Source: Pseudomonas sp. AL03 (lineage in GTDB: Bacteria > Pseudomonadota > Gammaproteobacteria > Pseudomonadales > Pseudomonadaceae). Taken from it: DNA of 64,000 bases. A model generated the notes under the pieces. The model was not told the DNA's origin. It saw nothing but the letters and a program-made list of their open reading frames with translations, and searched no databases. Location: the NCBI RefSeq assembly GCF_029960815.1, contig NZ_JASBRE010000015.1:1-64000 (forward strand), given 5' to 3'. Made by a program: the position numbers and the translations under genes. This document shows positions 1 to 11,173 of the stretch, piece by piece. Within the stretch, counting starts at the first letter, position 1. Every line of letters starts with the position of its first letter.

Positions 1-118
1 TGTGAAAGCTTAGTGGGCGATCACAGGGGGCGGCGGGGGTAGCCATTTCATTATTTTGAATTGCTACAACCTGACTTTCCTCGCTACAACCTTCCTTTCT
101 GATACTTGTTCTCATTCG

Positions 119-142
119 CTAATTTTTCCGGTCTGCATTCGT
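119..142 (+). promoter_or_regulatory. PvdS iron-starvation box upstream of the NRPS operon
   Basis: CTAAT at 119-123, 16 bases, then CGT at 140-142. The spacing equals that of five other boxes in the window, and the first element is one base off the TAAAT consensus. It lies 54 bases before the first NRPS start. PvdS is the pyoverdine ECF sigma factor; its gene is not in this window. Just upstream, GCTACAACCT occurs twice (63-72 and 83-92), of unknown meaning. Confidence 0.6.
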
Positions 143-196
143 TTTATAGGGACGACGTGCCTTTGTGCTTCCCGCCACTGATCCGGATGCTAAGAA

Positions 197-3100
197 ATGA
201 ATGCTGAAGACTCCTTGAAACTAGCTCGCCGGTTTATCGGGTTGCCCCTGGAAAAGCGCCAGATGTTCCTTGCGGCCTTGCACAAGGAGGGCGTTGATTT
301 CGCCCGTTTTCCGATTCCTGCCGGCGTTGAAGCCGACGATCGCCAGGCGTTGTCGTACGCCCAGCAGCGCATGTGGTTTCTTTGGCAGCTGGACCCGCAA
401 AGCGGCGCCTACAACCTGCCCGGCGCGGTGCGTCTGACCGGGCTGCTGAATCTGTCAGCGCTGGAGCAAGCCTTCGCTAGCCTCGTCGCGCGCCACGAAA
501 CCCTGCGCACGGTGTTCCAGCGTCAGGCCGACGGCAACCTGCTGCAAGTGCCGGCCAGCGCGCCTCTGGTGATCGATCAGGTGGATTTCAGCGCATTGTC
601 GGCTAATGAACGTGAGCAAGCAGTCGCCCGCGCGGCCGAGCAGCAATCAGTGTTGCCGTTCGATCTCTCGGCCGGCCCTCTGCTGCGCGTCACCTTGCTC
701 AAACTCGCCGAGCAGGAACACGTCCTGCTACTGACCCTGCACCACATCGTTTCCGACGGCTGGTCGATGAACGTGCTGATCGACGAATTCATCCGCTGCT
801 ACGACGCCTTCGAGGCGGGCGCGCAACCGCAACTCGCTCCATTGCCGATCCAGTACAGCGACTATGCCCTGTGGCAACGCCGCTGGCTGGAGGCCGGCGA
901 ACAGGCGCGCCAACTCGACTATTGGCAGGCGCAACTGGGCGCTGAGCATCCGGTGCTGGAGCTGCCCACCGATCATCCGCGTCCGGCGATGCCGAGCTAT
1001 CGCGGCACCCGTTACGAATTCGCGGTCGACGGTCAACTGGCCGAGCAACTGCGGGCCACGGCGCAGAAACACAACATCACCCTGTTCATGCTGTTGCTCG
1101 GCGCGTTCAACGCGCTGCTGCATCGCTACACCGGGCAGACCGACATCCGCGTCGGCGTGCCGATTGCCAACCGCAACCGCGCCGAAATCGAAGGGCTGAT
1201 CGGCTTCTTCGTCAACACCCAAGTGCTGCGCACCCAGCTCGACGGTCAAATCCGGGTCGACGACTTGCTGCGCGCCATCAAGGAAACCGCCCTCGGCGCC
1301 CAGGCTCATCAAGATTTGCCATTCGAGCGCCTGGTCGAAGCGCTGAAGCTGGAACGCAGCCTCAGCCACACGCCGCTGTTCCAGGTGATGTACAACCACC
1401 AGCCGCAGGTCGCGGACATTTCTACGGTCAGCACCGCGTCCGGTCTGGCGCTGGGCGTGATCGAGTGGGAAGGGCGCACAACTCAGTTCGATCTGACGCT
1501 GGATACTTACGAGAAGCGCGGCAAGCTGCACGCCGCGCTGACCTACGCCAACGACCTGTTCGACGCCGCGACCATCGCGCGTATGGCGCAGCACTGGACG
1601 CATTTGCTGCACGGCATGGTCAGTGATTCGCAACAACGCATCAGCGATTTGCCGCTGCTTGAGACAGTCGAATATCAGCGCATCGTGCATGACTGGAATC
1701 GCGCTGACGAAGGCTTCGCCCAGGACCTGTGCATTCATGAGTTGATCGCCCGGCAAGCCGCCGCGAGCCCGGATGCATTGGCGGTGACCTTCGGCACGAA
1801 GCAGCTGACTTACGCCGAACTCGACACTCGGGCCAACCGCCTGGCCCACAAGCTGATCGAGCTGGGCGTGGGCCCGGAAGTCCGGGTCGGCGTGGCGATG
1901 CAGCGCTCCGAAAACTTGCTGGTAGCGTTGCTGGCCGTGCTCAAGGCCGGTGGCGCCTACGTGCCGCTGGACCCGGATTACCCCGCCGAACGCGTTGCCT
2001 ACATGCTTGAAGACAGCCGCGCCCTGGTGCTGCTGACGGAACAGGCTGTCGCCGCGACATTGACCGTCGCCGCCGACACCCCAGTCCTGCTGATGGAAGG
2101 TATGGAGTGTGCCGATTACCCAAGCAGCGCGCCGGTGACCCGCGTCACGCCGGATAACCTCGCCTACGTGATTTACACCTCCGGTTCCACCGGCAAGCCC
2201 AAAGGCGTGGCCATCGCCCATCGCAACGTGCTGGCGCTGATCGACTGGTCGCAGTCGGTCTACAGCCGCGAAGACATTCAAGGCGTGCTGGCCTCGACGT
2301 CGGTGTGCTTCGACCTGTCGGTGTGGGAGTTGTTTGTGACCTTGGCCAACGGCGGCTCGCTGATCATTGCCCGCAATGCCCTGGAATTACCGCAGCTGCC
2401 GGCCCGTGATCAAGTGCGCCTGATCAACACCGTGCCGTCGGCGATCAATGCGTTGCAGCGTGACGGGCAGATCCCGCCGAGCGTGCGCATCATCAACCTT
2501 GCCGGCGAGCCGCTGAAGCAGAGCCTGGTGGATGCGTTGTATCAGCAGCCGACCGTCGAGCATGTCTACGATTTGTACGGTCCGTCGGAAGACACCACGT
2601 ACTCAACCTGGACCCGTCGCGAGGCCGGTGGTCGCGCAAACATCGGCCGCCCGCTCAAACACACCGCCAGCTATTTGCTGGACGCCGACCTGCAACCGGT
2701 ACCTCAAGGCGTGTCCGCCGAGCTGTACCTGGCTGGTGCCGGCATCACCCGCGGCTACCTGGCGCGTCCGGGCATGACCGCCGAAAAATACGTGCCTAAC
2801 CCGTTCGCCAGCAATGGCGAGCGCCTGTACCGCACCGGCGACCTGACCCGTTATCAGGCCGACGGCACGCTGCAATACGTCGGGCGCATCGACCATCAGG
2901 TCAAGGTCCGCGGTTTCCGCATCGAACTCGGTGAAATCGAAGCGCGGCTGTTGCAGCAGGACGCCGTGCGTGAGCTGGCGGTGCTGGTACAGGACGGCGT
3001 CAACGGTCAGCAACTGGTCGCCTACATCGTGCCATCCGATCCGGCCATGTTGCTGGACGATCTCGACGCTCAAGCGACCCTGCGTGAAACCCTGAAAGCT

Positions 3101-6100
3101 GCGCTGCGCCGACATTTGCCGGACTACATGGTCCCGGCATTTCTGCTGTTCCTCGAACAGCTGCCGCTGACCCCCAACGGCAAACTCGACCGCAAGGCCT
3201 TGCCGGCGATTGACGGTACCCAGCAACAACGCGAACACGTCGCGCCGCGCACTGCGATGGAAAAATCCCTCGCGGCGATCTGGCAGGACGTGCTGGCCAT
3301 CGACAACGTCGGTCTTGAAGACAACTTCTTCGAACTGGGCGGCGACTCCATCGTCTCGATGCAAGTGGTCAGCCGTGCGCGTCAGGCCGGGGTCGTGTTG
3401 AGCCCCAAAGACCTGTTCCAGCACCAGACCGTCCGCAGCCTGGCCCAGGCCGCCCGCAGCGGCGAGCAGCCGTTGATCGACCAAGGTCCGGCCATTGGCG
3501 CGGTGGCGTTGGCGCCGGTACAACAGTGGTTCTTCGAACAAGCCATTCCTGAGCGTCAGCACTGGAACCAGTCGCTGCTGCTGGTGCCGCGCGAGGCGTT
3601 GAGCGTCGAGGCGCTGGATCGTGCTTTAGAGCAGTTGCTGACTCATCACGACAGCTTGCGTCTGCGCTGCGAGCAGACCGAAAACGGTTGGCAGCAAGCC
3701 TACGCGGCGCCGACTACTGAATCGGTGTTGTGGCAGCGTCAGGCGCAATCGGTTGAAGAACTCAATGCCCTGTGCAACGAAGCCCAGCGCAGTCTTGATC
3801 TGCAGAACGGCCCGTTGCTGCGCGCACTGCTGGTGGCGATGGCCGACGGCTCGCAACGTTTGCTGCTGGTCATTCATCACCTGGTGGTGGACGGTGTTTC
3901 CTGGCGTGTGCTGCTGGAAGATCTTCAGCAGTTCTACAGCGGCAGCCCTGTTTCGCTGGCGAGAACCAGCCCCTATCAACGCTGGGTCGCCCGTCTGCAC
4001 GATCATCTTCCAGCCTTTGAAAACAGCCTCGGTCACTGGCAGGCCCAACTGCGCGACGCACCGAACGATCTGCCGTGCGACCGTCCAACTGGCGCGCTGG
4101 AAAACCGCTTCGAGCAGAAACTCGAACTCAAATTCGACACCGAGCAAACCCGCAAACTGCTGCAACAGGCCCCGGCGGCCTATCGCACGCAGGTCAACGA
4201 CCTGTTGCTGACTGCCCTGGCGCGAGCGGTGTGCCGCTGGAGCGGGCAGGGCAGCACGCTGATCCAGCTCGAAGGCCATGGCCGCGAAGACCTGTTCGAT
4301 GACATCGACCTGACCCGCACCGTGGGTTGGTTCACCAGCCTGTTCCCGGTCAACCTGATGCCTTCCAGCAATCTCGGCGCGTCGATCAAAACCATCAAGG
4401 AACAACTGCGTGTCGTGCCGGACAAAGGTCTCGGCTACGGCGCATTGCGTTACCTCGGCACTCCGGCGATGCGCGCCGAACTGGCGGCGTTGCCGCAACC
4501 ACGTATCACCTTCAATTACCTGGGGCAGTTCGACCGTCAGTTCGACGACGGCGCGATGTTCGTGCCGTCCACCGAAGGCAACGGTGTGGCCCAAGACACC
4601 TCAGCGCCATTGGGCAACTGGCTGACGGTTGAAGGCCAGGTTTACGGCGGCGAGTTGTCGCTGAGCTGGGGCTTCAGCCGTGAGATGTTCGACAGCGCAA
4701 CCATCCAGCGTCTGGCGGACGATTACGCACTGGAACTCAACGCGCTGATCGAGCACTGCTGCACGCTTGAGGAAAGCCAGGCCACACCGTCGGACTTCCC
4801 GTTGTCGCGCATCAGTCAGGCGCAACTCGACGCATTGCCGGTCGCTGTCTCGACCCTCGAAGACCTTTATCCACTGTCGCCGATGCAGCAGGGCATGCTG
4901 TTTCACACCCTGTACGAACCCGAAGTCGGCGCCTACATCAGCCAGTTGCGTTTGGACATCCAGGGCCTCGATCCCGTGCGATTCGCTCAGGCCTGGCAGA
5001 CCGCGCTGGAGCGTCACGATATTTTGCGCAGCAGTTTCCACTGGCAGGGCCTCGACACCGCGCATCAGGCGATTGTCCGCCAAGTGGCGCTGCCGCTTGA
5101 AGTGCTTGAAGCGACCGACACCGATGCGCTGGGCGACACCGAGCGTGCTCAAGGTTTTGAATTGGGCACTGCGCCGCTGTTCCGTTTGAAGCTGGTCCGC
5201 ACGGGCGTCAATGACTGGCACCTGATCTACACCAGCCATCACATTTTGATGGACGGCTGGAGCAACGCGCAGTTGCTCGCCGAAGTGATCCAGCACTACG
5301 CCGCCGAGCAGTCGCTGCCAGCGCCGATCGGACAATACCGCGACTATCTGGGCTGGTTGCAGCAGCAATCCGCCGTCGCTGGCGAGCAGTTCTGGAAAAC
5401 CGCATTGGCACCGCTGCAAGCACCAACGTTGCTGGCCGAAGCCTTGCGGCCACCGGTAGGCGCCGAAGGTAACGAGGAATATCGCGCAGCACTCGACAGC
5501 CGCGCGACCCAGCGTCTGGCCGAGTTTGCCCGCCAGCAGAAAGTCACCCTTAACACCCTGCTGCAAGCGGCCTGGAGCCTGTTGCTGCAACGCTACACCG
5601 GCCAGGATTGCGTGGTCTTCGGTGCCACGGTCGCCGGTCGATCCGCGCCGCTGCCGGGGATCGAAGAGCAGCTTGGGCTGTTCATCAACACGTTGCCGCT
5701 GGTCTGCGCGATGAAGCCGGATCAAACCGTCAGTCAGTGGCTGAGCGAGTTGCAAGGGCTGAACCTGGCCATGCGCGAGTTCGAGCATGTGCCGCTTTAC
5801 GACATTCAGGGCTGGGCGGGGCAGCAGGGTTCGGCGCTGTTCGACAGCCTGCTGGTGTTCGAAAACTTCCCGGTGGCCGAAGCGCTGAAACAGGGCGCGC
5901 CGGCCGGGCTGTCGTTCGGCAACCTGCACAACCACGAGCGCACGCACTATCCGCTGACGCTGGGCATCGAACTGGGCGAAGGCCTGAGCCTGGACTTCAG
6001 CTACGACGCGGCGCGGTTCAGTGCCGCTCAGGTCACTGAGTTGTCGGCCAATTTTCAGCACCTGCTGGCGCAATGGGTGGCGCTGCCGGACGCGGCATTG

Positions 6101-9100
6101 GGCGCGCTGGAGTTACTCGATGAGGCCGGAAAAAATGCGGTGCTCGCGGTCAGCCAACCGGCTGCAGTTGAGTTATCCACAACACTTTTGGCGCACGAAC
6201 AAATCGCGGCTCAGGCCGCAGCCACCCCGTACGCGGTGGCGTTGCAGGTGGGCGGTCAGTCGTTGAGCTACGGCCAGTTGAACGCTCAGGCCAACCGCTT
6301 GGCCCATCGCCTGATCGACAACGGCGTCGGCCCAGGCTCGCGTGTCGGTCTGGCGCTGCATCGTGGTCCGCAACTGATCGTCAGCCTGCTGGCGGTACTC
6401 AAAGCCGGCGCGGCCTATGTGCCTTTGGACCCGAAATACCCGACCGAACGCCTGACGTACATGATCGACGACAGCCGTCTCGATGTGCTGCTGTGCGAGT
6501 CCGGTGTGCTGGAAGATGTGCCCGGCGTGCGACGTCTCAGCCTTGAAGACAGCACCGACTACCCCGACAGCAATCCGCAAAACCATGCGGTCGCCGACAA
6601 TCTGGCCTACGTCATCTACACCTCCGGTTCCACCGGTCAACCCAAAGGCGTGGCCATCGCCCATGCCGCGCTGCGCGAGTTCTGCCAGACCGCCGCCAAC
6701 TATTCAGTACTGTCGGCGTCCGACCGCGTGTTGCAGTTCGCGACCTTCAGCTTCGATGGCTTCGTCGAGCAGTGCTTCCCGGCGCTGTGCGTCGGCGCGG
6801 CGTTGATCATGCGCGGCGATGACGTGTGGGATGCCGGCCGACTCGCCGCCGAAATCGTTCAGCAGGGCGTGACCGTGGCGGACTTGCCGGCCGCTTACTG
6901 GTACTTGCTGGCCCGCGAATGTGCGAGCGGCGCGGTGAGCAACCTGGGTGATTTGCGCCAGGTTCACGTTGGCGGCGAAGCGATGTCGGTCGAAGGTCTG
7001 CGCTTGTGGCACCAGGCCGGTTTGACCCACGTGCGTTTGCTCAACACCTACGGCCCGACTGAGGCGACGGTGGTGTCCAGCGTTCATCAATGCCGTCTCG
7101 ACGATGCCAGCGACGCGTTTGGCATCCCGATTGGTCGAGCCATCGCAGGTCGGGCGCTGTACGTGCTGGACGCGGCCGGTCAATTGTTGCCAAACGGTGG
7201 CGTCGGCGAATTGTGCATCGGTGCTCCGGCCAGCCTGGCGCAAAGCTACTTTGATCGCCCGGCACTGACCGCCGAGCGTTTCCTGCCAGACCCGTTTGCC
7301 CGTGAGCCGGGCGCGCGTTTGTACCGCAGCGGTGATTTGGCGCGTTACAACGCTGAAGGGAATCTGGAATACGTCGGCCGCATTGACCATCAAGTGAAGA
7401 TTCGCGGCTTCCGCATTGAAATGGGCGAGATCGAAGCCTGCCTGCAAGCTCGGGAGGAGGTGCGCGAAGCCGCCGTCATTGCTCAGGACGGGACGCAACT
7501 GGTGGCGTATATCGTGGCCAGCGGCGCGGTGATTTCTCAGGCTGATTATCTGGAAGAACTCAAAGCAGTTTTACGCCAGTCGTTGCCGGAATACATGGTG
7601 CCGAATCACCTGATCCTGCTGCCGAAACTGCCGCTCAACAACAACGGCAAACTCGACCGCAAAGCCTTGCCGCGTGCGGCAGCCGCCGATGCACAACGGG
7701 CGTTCGTGGCGCCGGCCGAAGGGCTTGAAGCGCAACTGGCGCTGATCTGGCAGGAGGTGTTGCAGGTCAAGCAAGTGGGTCGCGACGACAACTTCTTCGA
7801 GTTGGGCGGGCACTCGTTGCTGGTGCTTCAAGTGATCTCCCGTGTGCGTCAGCAACTGCAACTTGAACTGTCCGTGAGCAGCCTGTTTTCCGCCGCCAAT
7901 CTGGCGCAATTCGCCGAGCGTGCCGCACTGTCGAACGTCAGCGGCCAACCGGTGCTGCAACGTGCAACGGTCGATCAGCCGCAGATCCTGTCGTACGCCC
8001 AACAGCGCCAATGGATTCTCTGGCAGCTGGACCCACAGAGTCCGGCCTACAACATTCCCGCCGCGCTGCGCCTCAAGGGATCGCTGAATCACGACGCCCT
8101 GCGCGAAGCCTTCGCCCAGTTACAGGCCCGTCATCAAACTCTGCGCACGACCTTTGAACAGGATGGTCAACAGGCGCGTCCGGTGCTGCACGACACTCTG
8201 GCGCTGCAACTGGATGAACGCACACTCGATCAGTCGTCGATCGACAATGCCGTGGCCGAAGAAATCGCCCGTCCGTTCGACCTGCGCAACGGTCCGCTGT
8301 GGCGCGTGTTGCTGTTGCAAGTGAACACCGACGAACACGTGCTGGTGCTCACCGTGCATCACATCGCCGCCGATGGCTGGTCGATGCAGATCATGGTCGA
8401 TGAATTCAGCGCGCTGTATCAGGCCGCCGTCGAAGGGCATCCGGCGAACCTGTCCAACCTGCCGGTGAACTACAGCGACTACGCCCGTTGGCAGCGCGAC
8501 TGGCTGGAGGCCGGGGAGGGCGCACGCCAACTGACGTGGTGGAGCGAGCAACTGGCGGGCAGCCAGGTACCGCTTGAGTTGCCAAGTGAACTGACCCGTC
8601 CGGCCCGTCGCACTGAGCGCGGTGCCAGCCTGGCACTGAACGTTGATCGCGAGTTGCTGGCCGGTTTGCGCCAACGCGCCCAGGAACAACAGGTGACGTT
8701 GTTCATGCTGTTGCTGGCGAGTTTCCAGACTTTGCTGCATCGCCAGAGCGGGCAGTCGAGCATCAGCGTCGGCGTGCCGAGCGCCGGTCGTTCGCGTATC
8801 GAAACCGAAGGCCTGATCGGCTTCTTCATCAACACTCAAGTGCTGCGTGCCGAGATCGACGGGCAGCAGACGTTCAGCACCTTGCTGCAACAGGTTAAAC
8901 AGGTAGCACTTGGCGCGCAGGCCAATCAGGACGTGCCGTTCGAGCAGTTGGTCGACGCCTTGCAGCCCGACCGCAGCCTCAATCACAGCCCATTGTTCCA
9001 GGTGCTCTACAACCATCAACAGCAATTGGGTGCCAGTGTCGAGCGCACGGTTGCCGACTTGCAGGTCGAGCGTCTGCACTGGCAGCAACACACCACGCAA

Positions 9101-11173
9101 TTCGATCTGGTGCTCGACACTCAAGAGCAGGGTGAAGCGCTGGACGCCAGCCTGACCTACGCCACTGATGTGTACGATGAGGCTTCGATGAAGCGCCTCG
9201 CCGAGCAGTGGCTGAACCTACTGCGAGCGGTGGTCGCGGATCCGCAGCAGCGGGTGGCGGAACTGCCAATAATTGACCGGCTGCAACGGGAGGCTTTGGC
9301 GCAGCACTGGAACCCAACGTTCCAGGCGCAACCGCCGTCGCCCACCTTGCACCACTTGTTCGAAGCCCAGGCTGCCGAGCGGCCGAACGCAATCGCCTTG
9401 GTCTACGAAGGCGAGCAACTGACCTACGCCGCACTCAACGCTCAGGCCAATCGACTGGCGCGCAAACTGCGTGAGCAGGGCGTCGGGCCAGAGGTGCGGG
9501 TCGGCATTGCCACCGAGCGGGCGATGCCGCTGGTGGTGGGCTTGCTGGCGATTCTCAAGGCCGGCGGCGCCTACGTGCCGCTGGACCCGCATTACCCGGC
9601 CGAGCGCTTGAGCTACATGATCGAAGACAGCGGCATCACGCTGCTGCTGACCCAGCCACACCTGATCGACGGTTTGCCGTCCCGCGACGGTGTGCAAGTG
9701 TTGAGCCTGGAGTCGTTGCAACTGGATGGCTACAGCGCCGACAACTTGCCGGCGCTGGCGACCCCGGAAAATCTCGCCTACGTGATCTACACCTCTGGCT
9801 CCACCGGCCGGCCGAAGGGTGCCTTGCTCAGCCACGGCAACGTCGGGCGCCTGCTCACGGCCACCGCTGCCGAGTTCAACTTCGGCCCGGACGATGTCTG
9901 GACGCTGTTCCATTCCTACGCCTTCGATTTCTCGGTGTGGGAGCTGTTCGGTTCGCTGTGCACTGGCGGGCGTCTGGTGATCGTGCCGTATGACATCAGC
10001 CGCGAGCCGCAAGCGTTTCACCGCTTGCTCTGTGATGAGGGCGTGACGGTGTTGAACCAGACCCCGACCGCGTTCCGTCAACTGTTACCGATTGCCTGCG
10101 CCAGCGAGCGAAACCTGGCGTTGCGTCAGGTGATTTTCGGCGGCGAAGCCCTCGAAGTCGCAAGCCTGCGTCCTTGGTTCGAACGCTTCGGCGACCGCCA
10201 GCCAACCTTGGTCAACATGTACGGCATCACCGAAACCACGGTGCACGTGACCTACCGCGCCATCCGTTTGGCCGACCTCGATGGCAAGGCCCAAAGCCCG
10301 ATTGGCCTGCCGATTCGCGACCTGCGCTGGTACCTGCTCGACAGCCAGTTGCAGCCAGTGCCGGTGGGTGTGGCGGGTGAGCTGTACATCGCCGGCGCCG
10401 GTCTGGCGCGCGGTTATCACGGACGTTTCGGCCTGACCGCCGAGCGCTTTGTGCCAAGTCCGTTCGAGGCCTCCCAGCGCCTCTATCGCAGCGGCGACCT
10501 GGCGCGTCAGCGTGCCGACGGCAGCATCGATTACCTCGGACGGATCGACCAGCAAGTGAAGATTCGCGGTTTCCGCATCGAGCTGGGTGAAATTGAAGCC
10601 GCGTTGCTGGTGCAGCCGGGCGTGCGCCAAGCGGTACTGAGCGTGCATGCAGGCGACGGCGGCCCGCAGCTGTGCGCTTACGTGGTGGCCGAGCAAACCC
10701 CGCACGACCCGATCGCCTGGCGCGACAATCTGCGCGCCGCGCTCAAGGTTGATCTGCCGGATTACATGGTGCCGAGCCACTGGTTGCTGCTCGATGCCTT
10801 GCCGCTGACCGGCAACGGCAAGCTCGACCGCAAGGCCTTGCCGGTGCCCGATGCCGAGGAATGGCAGCGACCGTTCGAGGCCCCCGAAGGCGATCTCGAA
10901 CGACAACTGGCAGACATCTGGGCCAGCGTGCTGGGCGTGGCGCAGATCGGTCGGCGCGACAACTTCTTTGAACTGGGCGGGCATTCGCTGCTCGCCGCCC
11001 AGGCCAGTGCCCGTGTGGAACTGGAACTGGGCATCGAGCTGCCGCTGCGCGCGCTGTTCGAATCCACCGACCTTCAGGCTTATGCCGCCATGGCCGGGCA
11101 ACACGCCCCGGCTGACAACGATGCACGTCTTGATGCGCTTGAGTCGCTTCTCGACGAGATGGAGATCAACTGA
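197..11173 (+). CDS. pvdJ: Pyoverdine NRPS, three modules (PvdJ-like)
   Basis: Cytoplasmic assembly-line synthetase of 3658 residues adding three residues to the pyoverdine peptide. Domain order read from motifs: C (HHIVSDGW near 182), A (FDLSVW near 705), T (FFELGGDS near 1044), E (HHLVVDGVSW near 1230), C (SPMQQGMLFH near 1561; SHHILMDGW near 1680), A (near 2185), T (FFELGGHS near 2533), C (LSYAQQRQW near 2598), A (FDFSVW near 3242), T (near 3592). There is no thioesterase, so the chain passes to the next protein. My manual specificity codes are DLWNNALTY (alanine/glycine-like, epimerised), DGEDHGTVV (lysine/ornithine-like) and DFWNIGMVH (threonine). The C domain after E is of the DCL look (SPMQQG), as expected. 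The stop overlaps the next start by one base (TGATG). The pvdJ name rests on position and on the following pvdD; module count differs from PAO1. Substrate calls for modules 1 and 2 are tentative. Confidence 0.9.
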   Translation: MNAEDSLKLARRFIGLPLEKRQMFLAALHKEGVDFARFPIPAGVEADDRQALSYAQQRMWFLWQLDPQSGAYNLPGAVRLTGLLNLSALEQAFASLVARHETLRTVFQRQADGNLLQVPASAPLVIDQVDFSALSANEREQAVARAAEQQSVLPFDLSAGPLLRVTLLKLAEQEHVLLLTLHHIVSDGWSMNVLIDEFIRCYDAFEAGAQPQLAPLPIQYSDYALWQRRWLEAGEQARQLDYWQAQLGAEHPVLELPTDHPRPAMPSYRGTRYEFAVDGQLAEQLRATAQKHNITLFMLLLGAFNALLHRYTGQTDIRVGVPIANRNRAEIEGLIGFFVNTQVLRTQLDGQIRVDDLLRAIKETALGAQAHQDLPFERLVEALKLERSLSHTPLFQVMYNHQPQVADISTVSTASGLALGVIEWEGRTTQFDLTLDTYEKRGKLHAALTYANDLFDAATIARMAQHWTHLLHGMVSDSQQRISDLPLLETVEYQRIVHDWNRADEGFAQDLCIHELIARQAAASPDALAVTFGTKQLTYAELDTRANRLAHKLIELGVGPEVRVGVAMQRSENLLVALLAVLKAGGAYVPLDPDYPAERVAYMLEDSRALVLLTEQAVAATLTVAADTPVLLMEGMECADYPSSAPVTRVTPDNLAYVIYTSGSTGKPKGVAIAHRNVLALIDWSQSVYSREDIQGVLASTSVCFDLSVWELFVTLANGGSLIIARNALELPQLPARDQVRLINTVPSAINALQRDGQIPPSVRIINLAGEPLKQSLVDALYQQPTVEHVYDLYGPSEDTTYSTWTRREAGGRANIGRPLKHTASYLLDADLQPVPQGVSAELYLAGAGITRGYLARPGMTAEKYVPNPFASNGERLYRTGDLTRYQADGTLQYVGRIDHQVKVRGFRIELGEIEARLLQQDAVRELAVLVQDGVNGQQLVAYIVPSDPAMLLDDLDAQATLRETLKAALRRHLPDYMVPAFLLFLEQLPLTPNGKLDRKALPAIDGTQQQREHVAPRTAMEKSLAAIWQDVLAIDNVGLEDNFFELGGDSIVSMQVVSRARQAGVVLSPKDLFQHQTVRSLAQAARSGEQPLIDQGPAIGAVALAPVQQWFFEQAIPERQHWNQSLLLVPREALSVEALDRALEQLLTHHDSLRLRCEQTENGWQQAYAAPTTESVLWQRQAQSVEELNALCNEAQRSLDLQNGPLLRALLVAMADGSQRLLLVIHHLVVDGVSWRVLLEDLQQFYSGSPVSLARTSPYQRWVARLHDHLPAFENSLGHWQAQLRDAPNDLPCDRPTGALENRFEQKLELKFDTEQTRKLLQQAPAAYRTQVNDLLLTALARAVCRWSGQGSTLIQLEGHGREDLFDDIDLTRTVGWFTSLFPVNLMPSSNLGASIKTIKEQLRVVPDKGLGYGALRYLGTPAMRAELAALPQPRITFNYLGQFDRQFDDGAMFVPSTEGNGVAQDTSAPLGNWLTVEGQVYGGELSLSWGFSREMFDSATIQRLADDYALELNALIEHCCTLEESQATPSDFPLSRISQAQLDALPVAVSTLEDLYPLSPMQQGMLFHTLYEPEVGAYISQLRLDIQGLDPVRFAQAWQTALERHDILRSSFHWQGLDTAHQAIVRQVALPLEVLEATDTDALGDTERAQGFELGTAPLFRLKLVRTGVNDWHLIYTSHHILMDGWSNAQLLAEVIQHYAAEQSLPAPIGQYRDYLGWLQQQSAVAGEQFWKTALAPLQAPTLLAEALRPPVGAEGNEEYRAALDSRATQRLAEFARQQKVTLNTLLQAAWSLLLQRYTGQDCVVFGATVAGRSAPLPGIEEQLGLFINTLPLVCAMKPDQTVSQWLSELQGLNLAMREFEHVPLYDIQGWAGQQGSALFDSLLVFENFPVAEALKQGAPAGLSFGNLHNHERTHYPLTLGIELGEGLSLDFSYDAARFSAAQVTELSANFQHLLAQWVALPDAALGALELLDEAGKNAVLAVSQPAAVELSTTLLAHEQIAAQAAATPYAVALQVGGQSLSYGQLNAQANRLAHRLIDNGVGPGSRVGLALHRGPQLIVSLLAVLKAGAAYVPLDPKYPTERLTYMIDDSRLDVLLCESGVLEDVPGVRRLSLEDSTDYPDSNPQNHAVADNLAYVIYTSGSTGQPKGVAIAHAALREFCQTAANYSVLSASDRVLQFATFSFDGFVEQCFPALCVGAALIMRGDDVWDAGRLAAEIVQQGVTVADLPAAYWYLLARECASGAVSNLGDLRQVHVGGEAMSVEGLRLWHQAGLTHVRLLNTYGPTEATVVSSVHQCRLDDASDAFGIPIGRAIAGRALYVLDAAGQLLPNGGVGELCIGAPASLAQSYFDRPALTAERFLPDPFAREPGARLYRSGDLARYNAEGNLEYVGRIDHQVKIRGFRIEMGEIEACLQAREEVREAAVIAQDGTQLVAYIVASGAVISQADYLEELKAVLRQSLPEYMVPNHLILLPKLPLNNNGKLDRKALPRAAAADAQRAFVAPAEGLEAQLALIWQEVLQVKQVGRDDNFFELGGHSLLVLQVISRVRQQLQLELSVSSLFSAANLAQFAERAALSNVSGQPVLQRATVDQPQILSYAQQRQWILWQLDPQSPAYNIPAALRLKGSLNHDALREAFAQLQARHQTLRTTFEQDGQQARPVLHDTLALQLDERTLDQSSIDNAVAEEIARPFDLRNGPLWRVLLLQVNTDEHVLVLTVHHIAADGWSMQIMVDEFSALYQAAVEGHPANLSNLPVNYSDYARWQRDWLEAGEGARQLTWWSEQLAGSQVPLELPSELTRPARRTERGASLALNVDRELLAGLRQRAQEQQVTLFMLLLASFQTLLHRQSGQSSISVGVPSAGRSRIETEGLIGFFINTQVLRAEIDGQQTFSTLLQQVKQVALGAQANQDVPFEQLVDALQPDRSLNHSPLFQVLYNHQQQLGASVERTVADLQVERLHWQQHTTQFDLVLDTQEQGEALDASLTYATDVYDEASMKRLAEQWLNLLRAVVADPQQRVAELPIIDRLQREALAQHWNPTFQAQPPSPTLHHLFEAQAAERPNAIALVYEGEQLTYAALNAQANRLARKLREQGVGPEVRVGIATERAMPLVVGLLAILKAGGAYVPLDPHYPAERLSYMIEDSGITLLLTQPHLIDGLPSRDGVQVLSLESLQLDGYSADNLPALATPENLAYVIYTSGSTGRPKGALLSHGNVGRLLTATAAEFNFGPDDVWTLFHSYAFDFSVWELFGSLCTGGRLVIVPYDISREPQAFHRLLCDEGVTVLNQTPTAFRQLLPIACASERNLALRQVIFGGEALEVASLRPWFERFGDRQPTLVNMYGITETTVHVTYRAIRLADLDGKAQSPIGLPIRDLRWYLLDSQLQPVPVGVAGELYIAGAGLARGYHGRFGLTAERFVPSPFEASQRLYRSGDLARQRADGSIDYLGRIDQQVKIRGFRIELGEIEAALLVQPGVRQAVLSVHAGDGGPQLCAYVVAEQTPHDPIAWRDNLRAALKVDLPDYMVPSHWLLLDALPLTGNGKLDRKALPVPDAEEWQRPFEAPEGDLERQLADIWASVLGVAQIGRRDNFFELGGHSLLAAQASARVELELGIELPLRALFESTDLQAYAAMAGQHAPADNDARLDALESLLDEMEIN